Source: Grifola frondosa (taxonomy: Eukaryota; Basidiomycota; Agaricomycetes; Polyporales; Grifolaceae). From it: a DNA stretch of 64,000 bases. Positions 44,682-58,048 of this stretch are shown here, one piece after another. The position numbers and the translations under genes are program-made. Every line of letters starts with the position of its first letter. The first letter of the stretch is position 1. The stretch spans positions 620,001 through 684,000 of the forward strand of contig LUGG01000005.1 of NCBI GenBank assembly GCA_001683735.1, written 5' to 3'. The notes under the pieces are model-generated. The model worked only from the letters and a program-made list of their open reading frames with translations, searched no databases and was not told the DNA's origin.

Positions 44682-47600
44682 ATGTCCAGTTCGCGTCAAA
44701 CTAAAGCGGAGCAACTTCCCGCATACAATAAGAGTATGTACAACCAGTGCATGAATAATCTCAATTTTCACAGTGTTTTATGTTAGGCAATTCGCTCTCT
44801 TCTCCGATACCATTAGGTTCGTGCCATAACTTAGGGTGACGTCGCGCAGATTTGACATTCTGCTGCAGACAGCGATTCTGACCCTGATTTTAATCCGGGA
44901 AGCTTTGTATATGAGCCTACGAGGAAGGGCAGAAAAATGAGAAAGCAGGCAGCTCCAGCGGCTCTTCAAGAGTCAGCTCGACCTAAAGGCCAGAAGAGAA
45001 GACGCGAAGCACTTGCAGCGATTAACGACAGTCGACCCAAACAAAAACGTAAGTCTTCAAATTTATTCTACGTCATGAAATTCACTATCGATCAAAGGTC
45101 CCAGAGTAGAGCCTATTTCGTTAAATAATCCATTACTGGAATATTTCCGTGCGTACAGCTGCTTATCAATTATCTGAAGCTGCATCTAGACGTTCTTCCT
45201 ATATAGATGATCTCGGTCTCCAGTCTGCTTCGGAGGATGAGGCGGATGCTGATGTCGAGGATCTTGACGAAGAGGACGAGGTCGAAGAAGATGAAGATGG
45301 CGATTCTCAAGTCGATGACGATGAACGGCCAGCTATTCCCAAGACGCTTGCTGTCCTGATGAGCCAATCTCAGTCTCAGTCTGGAAGGAAGGTTGTCGAT
45401 GCCAAATCATCGGAGGACTCCGTTACAGGCAAGTTAGTATCATATGTTCACAGGCCTGTTTCTGAGTGTATCGCAAAACAGAATATGAAAGTGAAGCTGA
45501 TGAAAGTCTCATCAATAAATCCTCTTTAAAGCGTAAATCTCCTCCGCAAACTCTCGATGCCCCAAATAAGAAAGCCAAATTGGAGAACTCGGACGATTCT
45601 GTCACAGAATCAGAGTCGGACGGCGATTTCCTCTTGCTAGAAAACCATGTTGCTAGTGATCAAGTTGCTTGTAATTCAACCCCTTCTATTTCTGGTTGGT
45701 TCTGGATCCAATTTTGGTCCGTTGTTGACAACTTAAACTGCGAAATTTTAGAACAAAAGGCAAATATAGAAAAAGAGTCGGATTCCAATTCGGACACTGA
45801 GTATGAGTCGGATCCTGACGAGTCTGACGAGGTGAGTGCCGACTATTTGTTGCGTTAAAATTTAACTGACCTGCCCTGACGCGCATTTAGTTCACTCACC
45901 CTCGACCATCCTTCCCACTCACGCCTGATCAGCCATTATTAGGACCGCTGAATCTCGACGATACTCATAAGATTCCAGCTCGCATCAACACGTTCTTGAG
46001 GGAATATCAACGCGATGGAGTACAGTTCTTTTGGGAGCGATATAAGGAAGGAAGAGGTGGGCTGCTTGGTGACGATATGGGATTAGTGAGTATCTCCGGC
46101 TCTGACGGTTTATTCGTGTTGATTGATTACACGACGCACAGGGTGAGAATTATGAATATTGTTTGGTATCTACGGTTAATCGTCACATCCTTCAGGCAAG
46201 ACGATACAGGTCATATCATTTCTTTCTGCGATCATGGGGAAACACGGAAAAATCAGTGATGCTCACCGTCGAAGAAAGTGCGTCTCGCACTTGCAGGATA
46301 GTGAGGAGTGGAAAGAACATCGGATGCTGCCACTAGCTAACTCGAGGTGGCCAACGTGCTTGATTATTGCTCCCAGTAGCGTGGTGGGAAACTGGGAGAG
46401 GGAATTCGAGACAGTGAGTGTTTGTGCATAATGATTGGCATGTGTTCAAGTTTGTCCCATCATGTGTAGTGGGGATATTTTGAGCTTGGAATGTACATCG
46501 GCACTCCTTTAACACGTGCGGATGTATTAAACGACTTCAAACTGGGAAGGCTCGACGTAGGCGGGTAAACCTTACCATGAAATATTGATGTATGAGGGCT
46601 AAGTTTCAAGTTCCACGTTATAACATCATTCGATGTGGCGCGTCGAGACATATCATTTCTGGATGATCTTCCCTGGTCATGCATTATCATCGACGAGGTT
46701 CATCGTGTTAAGAACCCTCGTTCAAAACTAACCGCTGCTTTCAGTCGTTTTGAATGTACCACTCGGTTTGGGCTCACTGGTACCGGTACGTTATTCCATC
46801 AATCAGGATTGATACAGTTGAATTCATGTTCTTACAAAGCGATACAAAATTCGTACCTTGAGCTATGGACCATCTTAAATTGGACAAACCCTGGCGCGGT
46901 CGGGACGCAGTCTCAATGGGAAGGTTATGTAGCCCGACCTTTAACTGCCGGCCAGAGCAAGACCGCTTCGGATGAAGCACACATGAAAGCAGTTGTATGT
47001 AGTTCACACTTGCGCTTTGACTTGTTGGGAAATATCTCACCCATGAATATACAGCTTGTTGCGCAGATTCTCAAGGCGAAGTTATTGCCGAAATTCTTCT
47101 TACGAAGGTTGGTAGCATCTGTGTCTATCATTCGCCTTCTTGATTGATGTTGCTGCTTAGAACGAAAACAATAATTCAACACCAGGTATCCCAAATTGCT
47201 TTCTGTCCGCAAGTCAAATCCACTGACAGCTTCATTCGGTTCATAGCTGCCTCGAAAGATTGATGAAGTTGTCTTTTGTCCTTTAACGGACCGACAAATC
47301 GATGTCTACAAGCGCATCCTTGCAACAGATGCTGTGCAGAGTCTGATTCACAAAGATGAGCTATGCGACTGTGGTTCCAAAAATTTGTCAGTTCCCATAC
47401 TCACAGCCGCTAATAATATGTATTTCGTGCGGTGTTCGCAACGGGGAAGCTAACATCTTGGCGTAGGCGAAAGAACTGTCATTATCCATCGCTAAGGGAG
47501 ATCTTTTCAAGTATATGTCGGCCCTCATCAAAATTTCTAATCATTTAGCTCTCATCTTACCTTGTTGAGTGTCAACGTTCTTGCCTAGTTTGGTTTAAAA

Positions 47601-49668
47601 AATTCCACTCTAATTCGTAAATTTAGCGCCAACGGATACGACGGAGCAGGTGCTTTTATTTTCATCAATGTCATGTTTGCACCATTCACTTTCCCTTAGA
47701 CCGCTCGTAACAGAGAACTATCCCAATTGGCATTTCCTGAAGGTCAGGTCCCGAGGTACGGCCGTGCAATGCTTAGACCAGATTACTGTGGGAAATGGAT
47801 GGTCAGTCCTCCTTTCATCATTGATATTATCTTGTTCGTGAGACTTATTTTAACGTAGGTCTTGGAGAAGTTACTCGAGGACTGGCGGACTGACCGCACA
47901 AACAAAGTGCTGATTTTCACCAAATCTGTCAAGTTATTGGAGATGCTCGAGTTTCATGTCCGTTCTCGAGGTACATTTCATTTGGACGTGAATGTGGCGA
48001 TTACCATCTTGATTCGCATTATCTATAGGTCTGGGATATGTGAAGCTCGACGGTTCGACTAAGCAAGCCGATCGTACGCCACATCCATATGCCCTTGGAA
48101 CCATTAAACTTACAACCCCGTCTGATAGGAATGCCGATGATCGACCAATTTCATGCGGACCCAGATATTGTCATTTTTCTCATCTCCACACTAGCTGGTG
48201 GAACGGGACTGAATCTCACAGGTGCCAATAAAGTGGTAATCTTCGGTGAGTTCATCGTACATAACCCATCTCAGACCGGAAACTGCGGATGCTCATATTT
48301 GATTAGATCCTAATTGGAGTGAGTTGGAACCAAAGCAGTTCCCATAACCAATCGTTCTCATTCAGTATGGTATGTATTCATAGATCCAGCACATGACCTA
48401 CAAGCGATGGATCGTGCCTACCGCTTTGGTCAAATACGAGATGTTTCGGTTTACCGACTGCTTGGAGCTGGCTCGATAGAGGAGTTGATCTATGCTCGTC
48501 AGGTGTACAAACAACAGCAGATGTTGGTAGGCTACAACGCAAGTTTTCAGACCAGGTGAAGATGGTGTGAGTTTGTCAGTCTATGGCGTGTGCTGACTAC
48601 AGCCATCCAGATATTTCGAAGGTGTTCAAGGCGACAAGGACAAACAAGGCGAACTCTTCGGTGCCAAAAACATCTTCAAGTTACACGAGAATACATTGGC
48701 GACGAAGGTGGCGGTAGGAGTTATAATACTGTATTCTTCAATCTACTTTCTGATGTTGTTATATTGCTCAGATCGAGAAAGCCAACATCGTTGATCTCGA
48801 TTGGGCCCTCACCTACATGGATGCCAAGGGTAAAAGGTCTGTGCCTAAACCCGCCGCGGCCAAATGGGTCTACGAAGCAGAGGCAAAAGGCGGCAAAGAA
48901 TACGTACGTATCCTTCTCTAAGATTCCCTGAAGCCTGATTTCTGAGCGAATGGTCGATAGGGCGACTTGCGTGGACTTGGTGCACTGCTTTTCGACGACG
49001 AAAGTGAGTAAGATTGCCTGACACACATTCTTATAGTTGTTGAAAGTGGTCACAGCTGCACCTAAAATTGAGAAGGAGAATGACGATATCCAGAAAACTT
49101 TGAACGACGTCGGCATTCAATATACGCATCGCAACCAAGACCTCATTGCCGAAAATGTGATAGAAGGCCAACGAATGCAAATCTTATTGGAGGTACGCGA
49201 GATGGTTCCACTTGTCAACCGACCCCTAATGGAAGGCACAGGAAAAGAAGAAAGACATGCGGAAAGGCAAGAGGGAAAAAGCTAGTGGCAATGCTGCCTC
49301 GAGATCACAAGGTGCTAGAGACGTAGCTCCACCCGCACCATGGCCACCAGTCAGGGGTCGCGGGAGGCACACAGCACCACTAAGTCCTCAATCAAAGTGA
49401 GCTGGTTCAGTCTTTTCCAAACAAAACAAACTGCTCAGTTTAAATGCTACAGATTGAGATCTCGTCAGGCAGCATTGATCGAACTGGAGATGATACCAAA
49501 CCTAACGGAATACCATGCATTTGCGCAGCGATTGTAAGTCGTTTCGCGATTTTTTCCGCCCACATTCTCACCGGTGTGCCATACAATAGTGCCAGGATGT
49601 CAAGCGAGGAGCAGAATGGCATCCTCCTAAAGCTTGATAATCATGTGAAAAAGAATTGTCGCGCTTAG
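44682..49668 (+). CDS. SNF2-family DNA repair helicase, ERCC6L2/Rad26-like
   Basis: DNA translocase thought to act in transcription-linked or double-strand-break repair. The N-terminal about 350 residues are acidic and basic in blocks ([28 protein letters not shown]). Helicase motifs in order: [19 protein letters not shown], Walker A GDDMGLGKT across an intron, [21 protein letters not shown] box [71 protein letters not shown]...RKNCHY cysteine cluster and YNASFQTR follow, as in ERCC6L2 relatives. Over 15 introns. At 46085-46087 the donor reads TTAGTGAG; one more G is needed for the Walker A frame. Exons between 47400 and 47700 and at the C-terminus are less certain. Confidence 0.85.
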
Positions 49669-49890
49669 GTCTCCAATGTGTATCATGTAGGACCCGCTTG
49701 GGCTTCGCATGCATCACGGTCATCGAGTTTAGGTTTCAGCCCTAACTTATTTCTATGTGGCTGTATCTGCTATTTTGCAATGTGATTGTGCGATCGAGAC
49801 AACTTTTGTGACCCTGATTCCGATTCAAGAAGTACATTTACAGGTATCACAGTGCGGAAAACATCACAGTGTAGATAAGAGTGTTCGATA
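49669..49890. other. Convergent intergenic region
   Basis: Short stretch between the stops of the helicase and the KAR4-like gene. Confidence 0.4.
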
Positions 49891-51912
49891 TCAACGGCGA
49901 TATGGTCCCTCAAACCCATCACCCCACTGGCCCATTCCCATACCCATCATGTTAGAGCCCATATTAGGGTTCATGCCCATGTTCATGTTACCCATGTTAC
50001 CCATTCCACTCATACCCATCATGCCGTCTCCCATTCCCCCGTCCCACATGCCACCATCCACAAACTGGCCATCCGCATTGCCCATCCAACCCATTCCAGG
50101 GCCCATCCCCATCGCTCCCTGCATCTGACTACCATCGAAGCCGCCAAATCCGCCCTGCGGGAAACCCATTCCCTGCTGGCCCATGCCAAGGCCCATCGCA
50201 TTCATGCCAGGCATGCCTCCCATGGGTCCGGCCATGCCCATACCGCCCATGTTTACGTTCATGCCCATGTCCGGCCAGCCCATCATTCCCATATTGGAGA
50301 CGTCGCCCGCACTCATGCCGCCCATCGTCATGATCGGCTGCGCCATCATTCTATTTGAGTTGTTGAAGCCCCCACGGTTCGCGATCGGTTGGCCGCCACC
50401 GTGTCCCCCGCTCATGCCCATATTCATCGGCGCTGTCATTTGTGCAGCACCTGATGTCGGACCGGAGAGCATGCCGGCGTTTGTGTTGGCGGAGCCTCCG
50501 CGGACGGGAGACTTAGGACGCAATGCGTCGATCTCTGTGCACATAAGCTGAGTGAAATTGTTGGTACTGACGAAGGATGCATACCTTGCGTCATGGGCAC
50601 GACGGTCTTCCCTCCGCCAGATAGTTCCTTGACCTGTGCCTCCCATCTTTCCCTATTCCACTTCATGATACCGTCCTGTTCGTCCCCGTCTCCGAGCATC
50701 ATGCCCTCTTCGATGCGCTCTTCCTCCCCTTCTGCGAGGGCAGAGACCCATCCTCTCCGCACTGTCCGCGCACGACCGAAGATCTCTAGCCTGCGGAAGC
50801 CTAGACAGAAGTTCTCTATGAGCGTGTACATTTCGGGCGGCTTGAGCGTCGGATCCGAGGGATCGCCTTCCCATATCATCACGTCAGTGTCTGTAAAGAA
50901 GGGTCAGTGAGAATACGATCCCGGTAACAATGACGTCTCAAAACATACCGACGTTACAGTGTACAAACCAGCTATCTGTGGACCGGCGCACGGTACCACG
51001 GATGCCCATTAGACAGTGCTGCTTCGTGCGTGTAAGGAGCGACGTCGTGGGTGGGTCTGTCTATATAAACCATCAAAAAACCACCGTGCGTAACTATGAC
51101 AGTCGACGCACCCCCGGTCCGCGATTGCTAGTGTGGTTCGTTTTGACCCACACAATGTCTTCACACCTTCGGAAACCCCACTTCGCCATTACCTCGCGGC
51201 CCCGCTCAAGGCCCTCGCCGGAACCGCTGCCCACCCACATGAGTACAAAGGACGGATCCGCTGCGAGCGCCGGTATGGGAAGGTCTTGAAGATCGTCCCA
51301 CGTGAATGAAGAAGAGAAGGGTGGATCAATGAGGATAACATCGAACTTGGAGGGGTGCAGCGAGGCGAGCTGGGAATATGGAAGAAACGTTGGAGGCAAC
51401 GCGTGAGAAGCGACAGCAGCTTTCTTCAGTGCAAGCAGCCGTCGTTGTTTCGGATACCTGTACATACAAAAAGGAACATATTGGAATCAGCCCACGAATA
51501 AGTTAAGAACAACGAACTCTTCGAAACGATGCTCGGGATCGGCGCCAAGCACCCAGTTTTGCGGCCATTCCCCTCCATCAACGTAACGTTGCGAATAATC
51601 GTTTCGAATAGTCTCCTCCTCGGGGACATAGTTATTATACCTCAAAAGGCGTGCACGCTTGGCAGGCGGCAAATCTGGTCGGTAAGGCTTCGACTGTGGT
51701 TGAGGCAGCGGTGAAGGCAGCGGGGATGGAGAACGAGAACGTGGCGGTGATGGAATGAGGGGAAGCTTCAAAATGTCATCTGGAGGAGAAGCAAGAGACT
51801 TGAGCTGGCGACGATGGCGCTTCTGCGTAGCGCGCACTCGAGTTACGAGACTTGCATGAATGGCCAAGAGATCATTCGCTGATGCGATGCAGTCGCAAGA
51901 ACTAGCACTCAT
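49891..51912 (-). CDS. KAR4: MT-A70 family protein, KAR4/METTL14 type
   Basis: Partner subunit of the mRNA m6A writer and, in yeast, a mating and meiosis regulator. Order of motifs: [141 protein letters not shown]. These follow the METTL14 branch, not METTL3 (no DPPW). The usual EPPL is IDPPF here. A tail of roughly 200 residues made mostly of Met and Gly ([16 protein letters not shown]) follows; it is low complexity and likely disordered. Five introns splice without breaks. The start [11 protein letters not shown] precedes a Ser/Pro-rich region. Confidence 0.88.
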
Positions 51913-52431
51913 GGTATCACAACTTTGAGAACGAAGTCAGCCACAAGGCTTTTCAGCAATCGCCATGGATAGTAGGCATTGCGAGGATCACTTACCTTAA
52001 CAATCAAGCTTGCAGAGAACCGCAGGACAACACTTGGCTAAGTTTGGTGTACCTACACTGACAAATCAAACTGGAACCAGCCCGGTCACGGCGTGAGTCG
52101 CAGCTGCTAGGGGAAAATAAGACGGACCTTCACAGTCTACTAGAGCGCGTTCTCTGCCTCAACACAGAATGTGACTCGCAACTTGTACAAACGTTCCTGA
52201 TTGCAGCATAATAATTGAGAAGGATAACATTTGAAGTTAGAAATTTCAGCTCACCTTGACAGTGCTTGGGAGAGTGTTGGCCTCAGCCACAGCAATACTG
52301 CGTCGATCAAATCTCACACGAGATCTAGCACCACGTGGTCTGAAAGTTTTGTGGCTGCCTCAGTACTCGTAACTCCAAGTCATTTGTAGCTGCATACTCT
52401 CACATCGTACAGTTTGAAACGCGTCACTATC
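51913..52431. promoter_or_regulatory. Divergent promoter region, KAR4 / NOC2
   Basis: No gene recognised in about 520 bp. Confidence 0.4.
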
Positions 52432-55092
52432 ATGGGAGGAAAGCCACGAAATCTACCAGGAAGTTTGCGGCCAGCGGCCAGCTGAAAAAGACCATTGACG
52501 CGCGTCGAAAACACCGCGATATCAAGAAGAAAGCTGAAAAGAGGAAAAGCAGCAAAGGCAAGGGGAGGGAGATTGTCGAAGATGAAGACGAGGCTGAAAT
52601 TGAAGATGAGGAGCAAGGTGAAAAGTGAGCACAGCGCACCAATGTCTTCTGACATACTCATTGTCTGCAAAGATTCAAGGGCATGTCTGTTGATGACTTC
52701 CTTGGAGGTGGTTTCATGGGAGAAGCCGATGACATGGAGGTATGTTGTTCTTTCGTGGATTAGTGCAGTATGTTCACTTGCGACAGGATGCAGAAGATGG
52801 TATTGACGAAGACGAAGAAGACGAGGTCGTAGATGATCTATCCGACAACCAATCTTTCGCATCTATCGACGCCTGGAAGGTACGTATCACACTCTATTTG
52901 AAGATATTTGCACCCATAGATCTGCATGTAGATGATGGAGAAGCCCATCTCATGGAGCTATCGAAGCTGGCTGAGAAGGATCCCGAATTCTACAAGTACC
53001 TCCAGGAGAACGACCGCGAGCTTCTTGAGTTTAACCTTGACGAGGACGGAGATGTAGTAGAAGAAGAACACTTCGAGGATGATATGGATGAAGATAAAAT
53101 CCCAGTGCTTTCGAAGCAGATTTTGCAGAAATGGCAGAAAGCGCTTCTTGAAGTGGGTGTTCCCCTAAAATCCCTAAGAATATACATTAATGTCTTCAAT
53201 CTACTAGCAACGGTCATTAAGAGCGTTAAGAAAGCTCTTGATTGCTTTTCGGTCAGCAGCCCACATGAATGAAGAAGATCAAGTGCTTGCATGGACAATC
53301 GATAGTTCTTCAGGTATGTTCCATTGACAATGCACGTAGTGAAAAGTACTCAAGTGTTCAATAGTGTACAACAAGCTCGTGACGACAACACTGACGTATA
53401 CGCCCGTCGTTCTCCATCATCACTGCCCCTACAAGTCGTTGCCTAATGGCAAATTGTACGTCCACTGACACAAACCGAGACATTTTGATTTTAAAGTGCT
53501 ACTGTTAGTAAAGCGCCGGCACAGACGACTAAGTGGAAAACACTACAAAAGTTGATATTATCTTACTTTCACAACGTCATGCATCTGCTTTCACAGCTCA
53601 CTGAAAGTGACATGCTTCGCCTTGCGATGTCAGAAAGTGCCAAACTGGTACCCTATATCACAAGCAGTCGCAGGACAGTGAAAGTTTATCTGAAGGTAGG
53701 TATTCTGGGCTTCTTTGAACCGCAAATGACCTTGCATTTCCGTATAGACATGTTTAGACCTGTGGTCAAATGCAGAAGATAGTGTCCGAATAGCCGCATT
53801 CATTTCGGTTAGGAAGCTAGCCTCTGCAACGGATGGGTCCATGATGGACATGGTGCTTAAGGTGAATTTTGCGGCTTTTTCTTGTCCCACGATGTTTGAC
53901 AATGTCTCTATATTCCTCTAGAACACATATCTCACGCTTGTGCGGTCCTGCAAATCTACCAGCGCACATACACTACCTTCCATTAATCTGATGAAGAACT
54001 CGGCCTCTGAGATTTTTTGCATCGACCATGCGGCTGCATACCAGTACGCTTTCGGTTATATCCGTCAGCTCGCTATCCATCTTCGCAATAGTATGAAGGT
54101 CAAGAGCAAGGTACTTCGTCCTGATAAATTGTAGCATTCGTTATGTTGACCGCGCTGGCTTTCTTCAGGAGGCGTATAAACAAGTTTACAATTGGCAATA
54201 TGTACACTGCATCGACTTTTGGGCGACGGTGATAGCGAGGGCGTGCGATAAGCAAACCCTGCTGGAAAGAGGAGGTGAGGAGAGCGAATTGAAGGCGCTC
54301 ATCTATCCTCTTGTACAAGTTACGCTTGGGCGATCAGGTGCGTCGACTTCCTATTTGATCCTTACCGACTGCCTAACATTTTCCTGTAGGTTGATTCGAA
54401 ACTCTCGATCATATCCATTCCACCTCCACCTTATCCGCTCATTGCTCCATCTGACGCGTCACACCCACACATACGTTCCCCTTGCTCCGTACCTCCTCCC
54501 CATTCTCACCTCAACATTGTCGTCCTCCTCGAAACCGAAGGCGTCGACGCTCCGCCCGTTGGACTTCGACACTAACATCCGTGCCCCCCAGCAATATCTT
54601 AAAACTCGTGTCTATAACGAAGGACTGGCGGAGGAAACGACGTTCCTCCTTGCAGAGTACCTCGCAAGCCCGTCGGTCCAGGGAAGCATCGGCTTCCCCG
54701 AGATCGTAAGTGCCGCTCGTGATGATGCTCCGGAAGTCCATCAAGGCGTCCAAGGCTTCGTCGTGGAAGGCCAAAGAGGCGGGCTTGGCAAAGGGCTGGT
54801 CGAGCGCATCGAAGAAAGCGCGAAATGGGTCGAGCAAAAGCGGAAGGGCGTTGCGTTCGCACCAGGACGCATGGGCGAGGTCGAGGCATGGGAGAGCAGT
54901 GTGAACGTGGAAGATACGCCCCTGGGAAAGTACGTCAAGGTGCAGCGGAAGGCGAGGGAAAAACGACGAAAATTAGTCGAAAAGGTGAGCTCGCCGCGGA
55001 TCTGCGTCTTCGCATCTACCTGTGTTACCGTGGTATTGCTCACGCTTTCGTTCTAGGCGAGAGAGGGTGAGGATGAGATCCTGGACAATTAG
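52432..55092 (+). CDS. NOC2: Nucleolar complex protein 2 (ribosome biogenesis), with frame breaks
   Basis: Needed for nuclear steps of 60S subunit maturation with NOC1/NOC3. N-terminal basic region KFAASGQLKKTIDARRKH, acidic blocks, VDDFLGGGFM, EDPEFYKYLQEND-like KDPEFYKYLQEND, and the conserved core SLRALRKLLIAFRSAAHM, YFHNVMHLLSQLTE, AYKQVYNWQYVHCIDFW, PFHLHLIRSLLHL, APQQYLKTRVYNEGLAEE, KYVKVQRKAREKRRKLVEK. Three base-level breaks: one G missing after the ATG (52434-52436), one extra A at 54708-54709, and one missing C at about 54797; the last two compensate, leaving about 28 wrong residues where LRKSIKASKASSWKAKEAG is expected. Essential in yeast, so these are probably sequence errors. Confidence 0.9.
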
Positions 55093-55731
55093 ACTCTCGG
55101 ATATGTGCACATGTCAGTCATATCAGCCAAATCATGGTATCGGGCTAGAGCAATTCAGCACGTTGCCGCCGAGACCATTCAGAAACCATGTTGAGACTCG
55201 GTGAGACAATGTACACATGCAAGTTCTAGAACACTGCAATACTCTCAGGCTTCATTTGAATAATTCCGAATAGCCGGCGATTTGACCTCTCGTCACAATC
55301 ATTTGAGTCGAAACCCACGGCTTCATTGATATATGCGCGTAATGTTGTGAAGACTGTAGATAATATCAGCTTCTCCCGCGAAGGCTCAAGGTTCATGACA
55401 ATTGAGAGGGTCAAGGACGGGATCTTCGCAATAATCTACATCCTCTAGAAATGTCCGTCCGATGCCTTGAGTTCTCCCAGCGAGCTCGCAAAGCAATATG
55501 GGGCAGAAGCTCCGAAATCGATGGGGGTGTCGCACTATCAGTATGGGGGTTTGCGAGTCCTCGTCTGACACCACGCAGGAAATCAGCAGGTATGATGACT
55601 GAGCCACGATTTCTATGAATAGCAAGCACATACACATGCGCAGGCTGAGAAAGACCGTGACCGCGGTATTCGTCTGGAGACACACCTTCCAAGAGAGTTC
55701 ATATCTTGGTGATGAGAATTTTGTTCCACGG
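55093..55731. other. Convergent intergenic region
   Basis: Between the NOC2 stop and the stop of the small conserved gene. Overlapping ORFs without recognisable content. Confidence 0.4.
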
Positions 55732-56110
55732 TCACCATACTCCGAAAAATATCTTCCACCAAGGGCGACCAATTCCTTTAGCGCTCTTGTCAAAAGCTTC
55801 CACCAACCGAACATAATGGTGAGGCACAGATGCTGGCTGAAGCATCTTTGCCGATAGCGCATACTAAAAATTGCGCATGAATATAATCACAATACGAAGC
55901 CCGGATAGGTATGCGTACCTTCTTCATAGGTTCATTATCTTTCAATGCACGAGTCGCTCGCACTGCTTCCGGAGTGAGGTTTGGGTGATCAGCAAGAGAT
56001 TCCAACAGCGTCCTGAGCTGCAGATTGGGCCGAAATGGGTCTTCTGGCCATGCTGCAGCGATTCGGCGCAGCTGTTGTCCAAGACTTGTTGCCCGAGCAG
56101 TAGGTGACAT
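55732..56110 (-). CDS. Small conserved protein, possibly mitochondrial
   Basis: Two exons (56110-55919 and 55863-55732) give about 107 residues: SLGQQLRRIAAAWPEDPFRP, LQLRTLLESLADHPNLTPEAV, then ALSAKMLQPASVPHHYVRL, VEAFDKSAKGIGRPWWKIFF, ending GVW. The basic, Arg/Ala-rich start and the short size suggest a mitochondrial assembly-type factor (UQCC2/Cbp6-like in style), but I cannot assign it. The intron is 55 nt with GTACGC donor and TTTTAG acceptor. Longer ORFs in other frames here are shadows. Confidence 0.6.
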
Positions 56111-57735
56111 GGAAGAATTGAGCCTCGAGCTGCCTTGAGTCTATGAGTTCACGGGAGGAAATTGCGGAGTTCAAATTTTCCAAGTCTGGCAAGTTTGTTC
56201 ATTCACTGCGGAACCTAAGAATTGTCCAAGCCCGGATTTGAGATGGATCACAGAATTATCCCCATATCTCGCGCCGATCCCACGTGTATCCCGAATATAT
56301 GTGTACTAGCTATCTTCGATATCCTGAGCACGGATTTTGTCAAGCCACACCTGGAATCCTATCATGAATAAAGTCTTGATAATTTGTTCTTTTCTAATCC
56401 TGCCTTTAGCTCGACTGAAATAGCTGATATTTCCTGCACACAGGATAATGGAGGGATTGTCTCAATATCCCATTGTTAGCACTGGGCTACCATTGGAATC
56501 CGGACCCTAGCATGGCCCAGGATTGCCCAAGTGTACTTATGAACTTTGCTCTTCGTCATCGGGCACAGCAAACCTTCTTCTCTCCCCCCATCAACCTCTA
56601 AGTTGCACAGGTTGCAATCGCTCTACGGCAAGTGGTGCGTACATAACGAGAACATTGGATACTTCATGGCTGCTGCTCTCTCGCAGCGCAAAATGCTGAC
56701 TTCTTTCACTATTTTCTTGTAGATGTTTTCATCGTGAGACTTGCAGCATGGGTTCGTGGATGTCTTCAGGTACGCCCACATTTACCTCTCGTATGTGAAC
56801 GTTGCTGAGCCAACTGCATGTTGACGTACGCACGGATGCGCTGCGTGTGTGAGTCACCACGGCGGACGCAATATCGAGGCTGTGGTACGTCTCTTAACTC
56901 TCCTCTCGATGAACCTTCCCCTCGCATTGAAGCGCTGATGCACCGCAGTGGCACGCCATCGCGAACATCGACGATGTGCGCAACAAGCTCCTCATGGGTG
57001 TGGTTGTCCACTAGTTGTTCATGCGGTGTGTTTTCATGCTCCTCCGAGTGCGGTGTATGCGCGCAGCACACTCACTAGACTGACCTGCTCGCTAGGCTCC
57101 CAGGATGCTTACTGACACAATTAATGCTTTGCAGCTCAACTATGAGGATCAGAAACATACGCTAACGCTGTCCCGGTGAGCAAGAAAACAGTGGACAACG
57201 GGGACTGCTCACGGGTCTGGTGCGGCGTCGATAGGTGGTCCTGCGGGCGGGCAGGTAGTGGGCGACAGGGTAGACGGGCGCAGCGAGCACTCCCCCATGG
57301 TTTATGACCATATGGTACGGTTTGATGGTGCTGGATAGCTATCGAAATTCGTGTTTTATTGGATGCTATAGGTACTACAAAGATGTTCTATCTAACTTAA
57401 ATCCGAAGCGAATCCCAAGGGTATATGGATCATACCCAGGGCCAGGATATATGGAGAATCCTAAATACTATAAGAAGGATTTGATGCTGATCAGGGCACG
57501 CGGATATCAGCCATAGCCCGACAAGATCCTGCTGGATTGGAGGGGCTTCCGGAGTCTATCCCGGGGTGCTTACGAGATGTAGCCATCCCCGGATCTTCCC
57601 CGGTTTTGCGTCAATCCGTCTCCAATCTGGACTTGGAGAATTCCCGAGGACCGCAGTGATTTTTCGTCCCACTAGCATCCAACAAAACGATAATAAATAG
57701 TGCATACGAGGCTTCGAAGATCTCTTTGATGGCAG
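56111..57735. other. Intergenic region; possible small multi-exon gene
   Basis: A start-like ATGGGTTCGTGG at 56748 is followed by a donor, and by an exon-like WHAIANIDDVRNKLLMG at about 56949-56999 after a CGCAG acceptor; YEDQKHTLTLSR then TGA occurs near 57140-57178. Together these could be a small conserved protein, but I cannot name it or confirm the exons. The rest (57180-57735) is GC-rich then AT-rich with no clear gene. Confidence 0.3.
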
Positions 57736-58048
57736 GGCACTACCAGCATACGAGGGTATTTTTTTTGAATTGTTCCAAGTGCATGATTCCCATCGTTGAC
57801 GAGGACTCACAGAGTTCGTGCACCTGAAAAAATCCGCTGTTCTCCATGTTTTTGTTACGTGTTTCTCCTGGATTTTCCAATTTGATACCACAGTTGTGAA
57901 GAAAATAACATTCCTCCAGAATTTGTCTTGTCTCACGGCCCTTCGTACCAGCCATATGCACCGTAACATGTGTGAATTGATCATCGACTTTTCTGATGTG
58001 CGTAGTAACCTCCTTCCTGAAAACCATGTCAAATCGTGCAGCTGATCT
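57736..58048 (-). pseudogene. Unknown locus, 3' part of an interrupted gene
   Basis: Minus-strand frame reading RKVDDQFTHVTVHMAG, GRETRQILEECYFLHNCG, KLENPGETRNKNMENSG and ending NTLVCW. It has protein-like composition but I do not recognise it. It is separated from its probable upstream part (60245-60445) by the inverted-repeat element. Confidence 0.4.
58041..58048. repeat. Left target-site duplication of outer element
   Basis: GCTGATCT directly left of the element end AGTCTCGG; the same bases recur at 60247-60254. The shared string is CAGCTGATCT, so the duplication is 8-10 bp depending on where the element ends. Confidence 0.65.
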
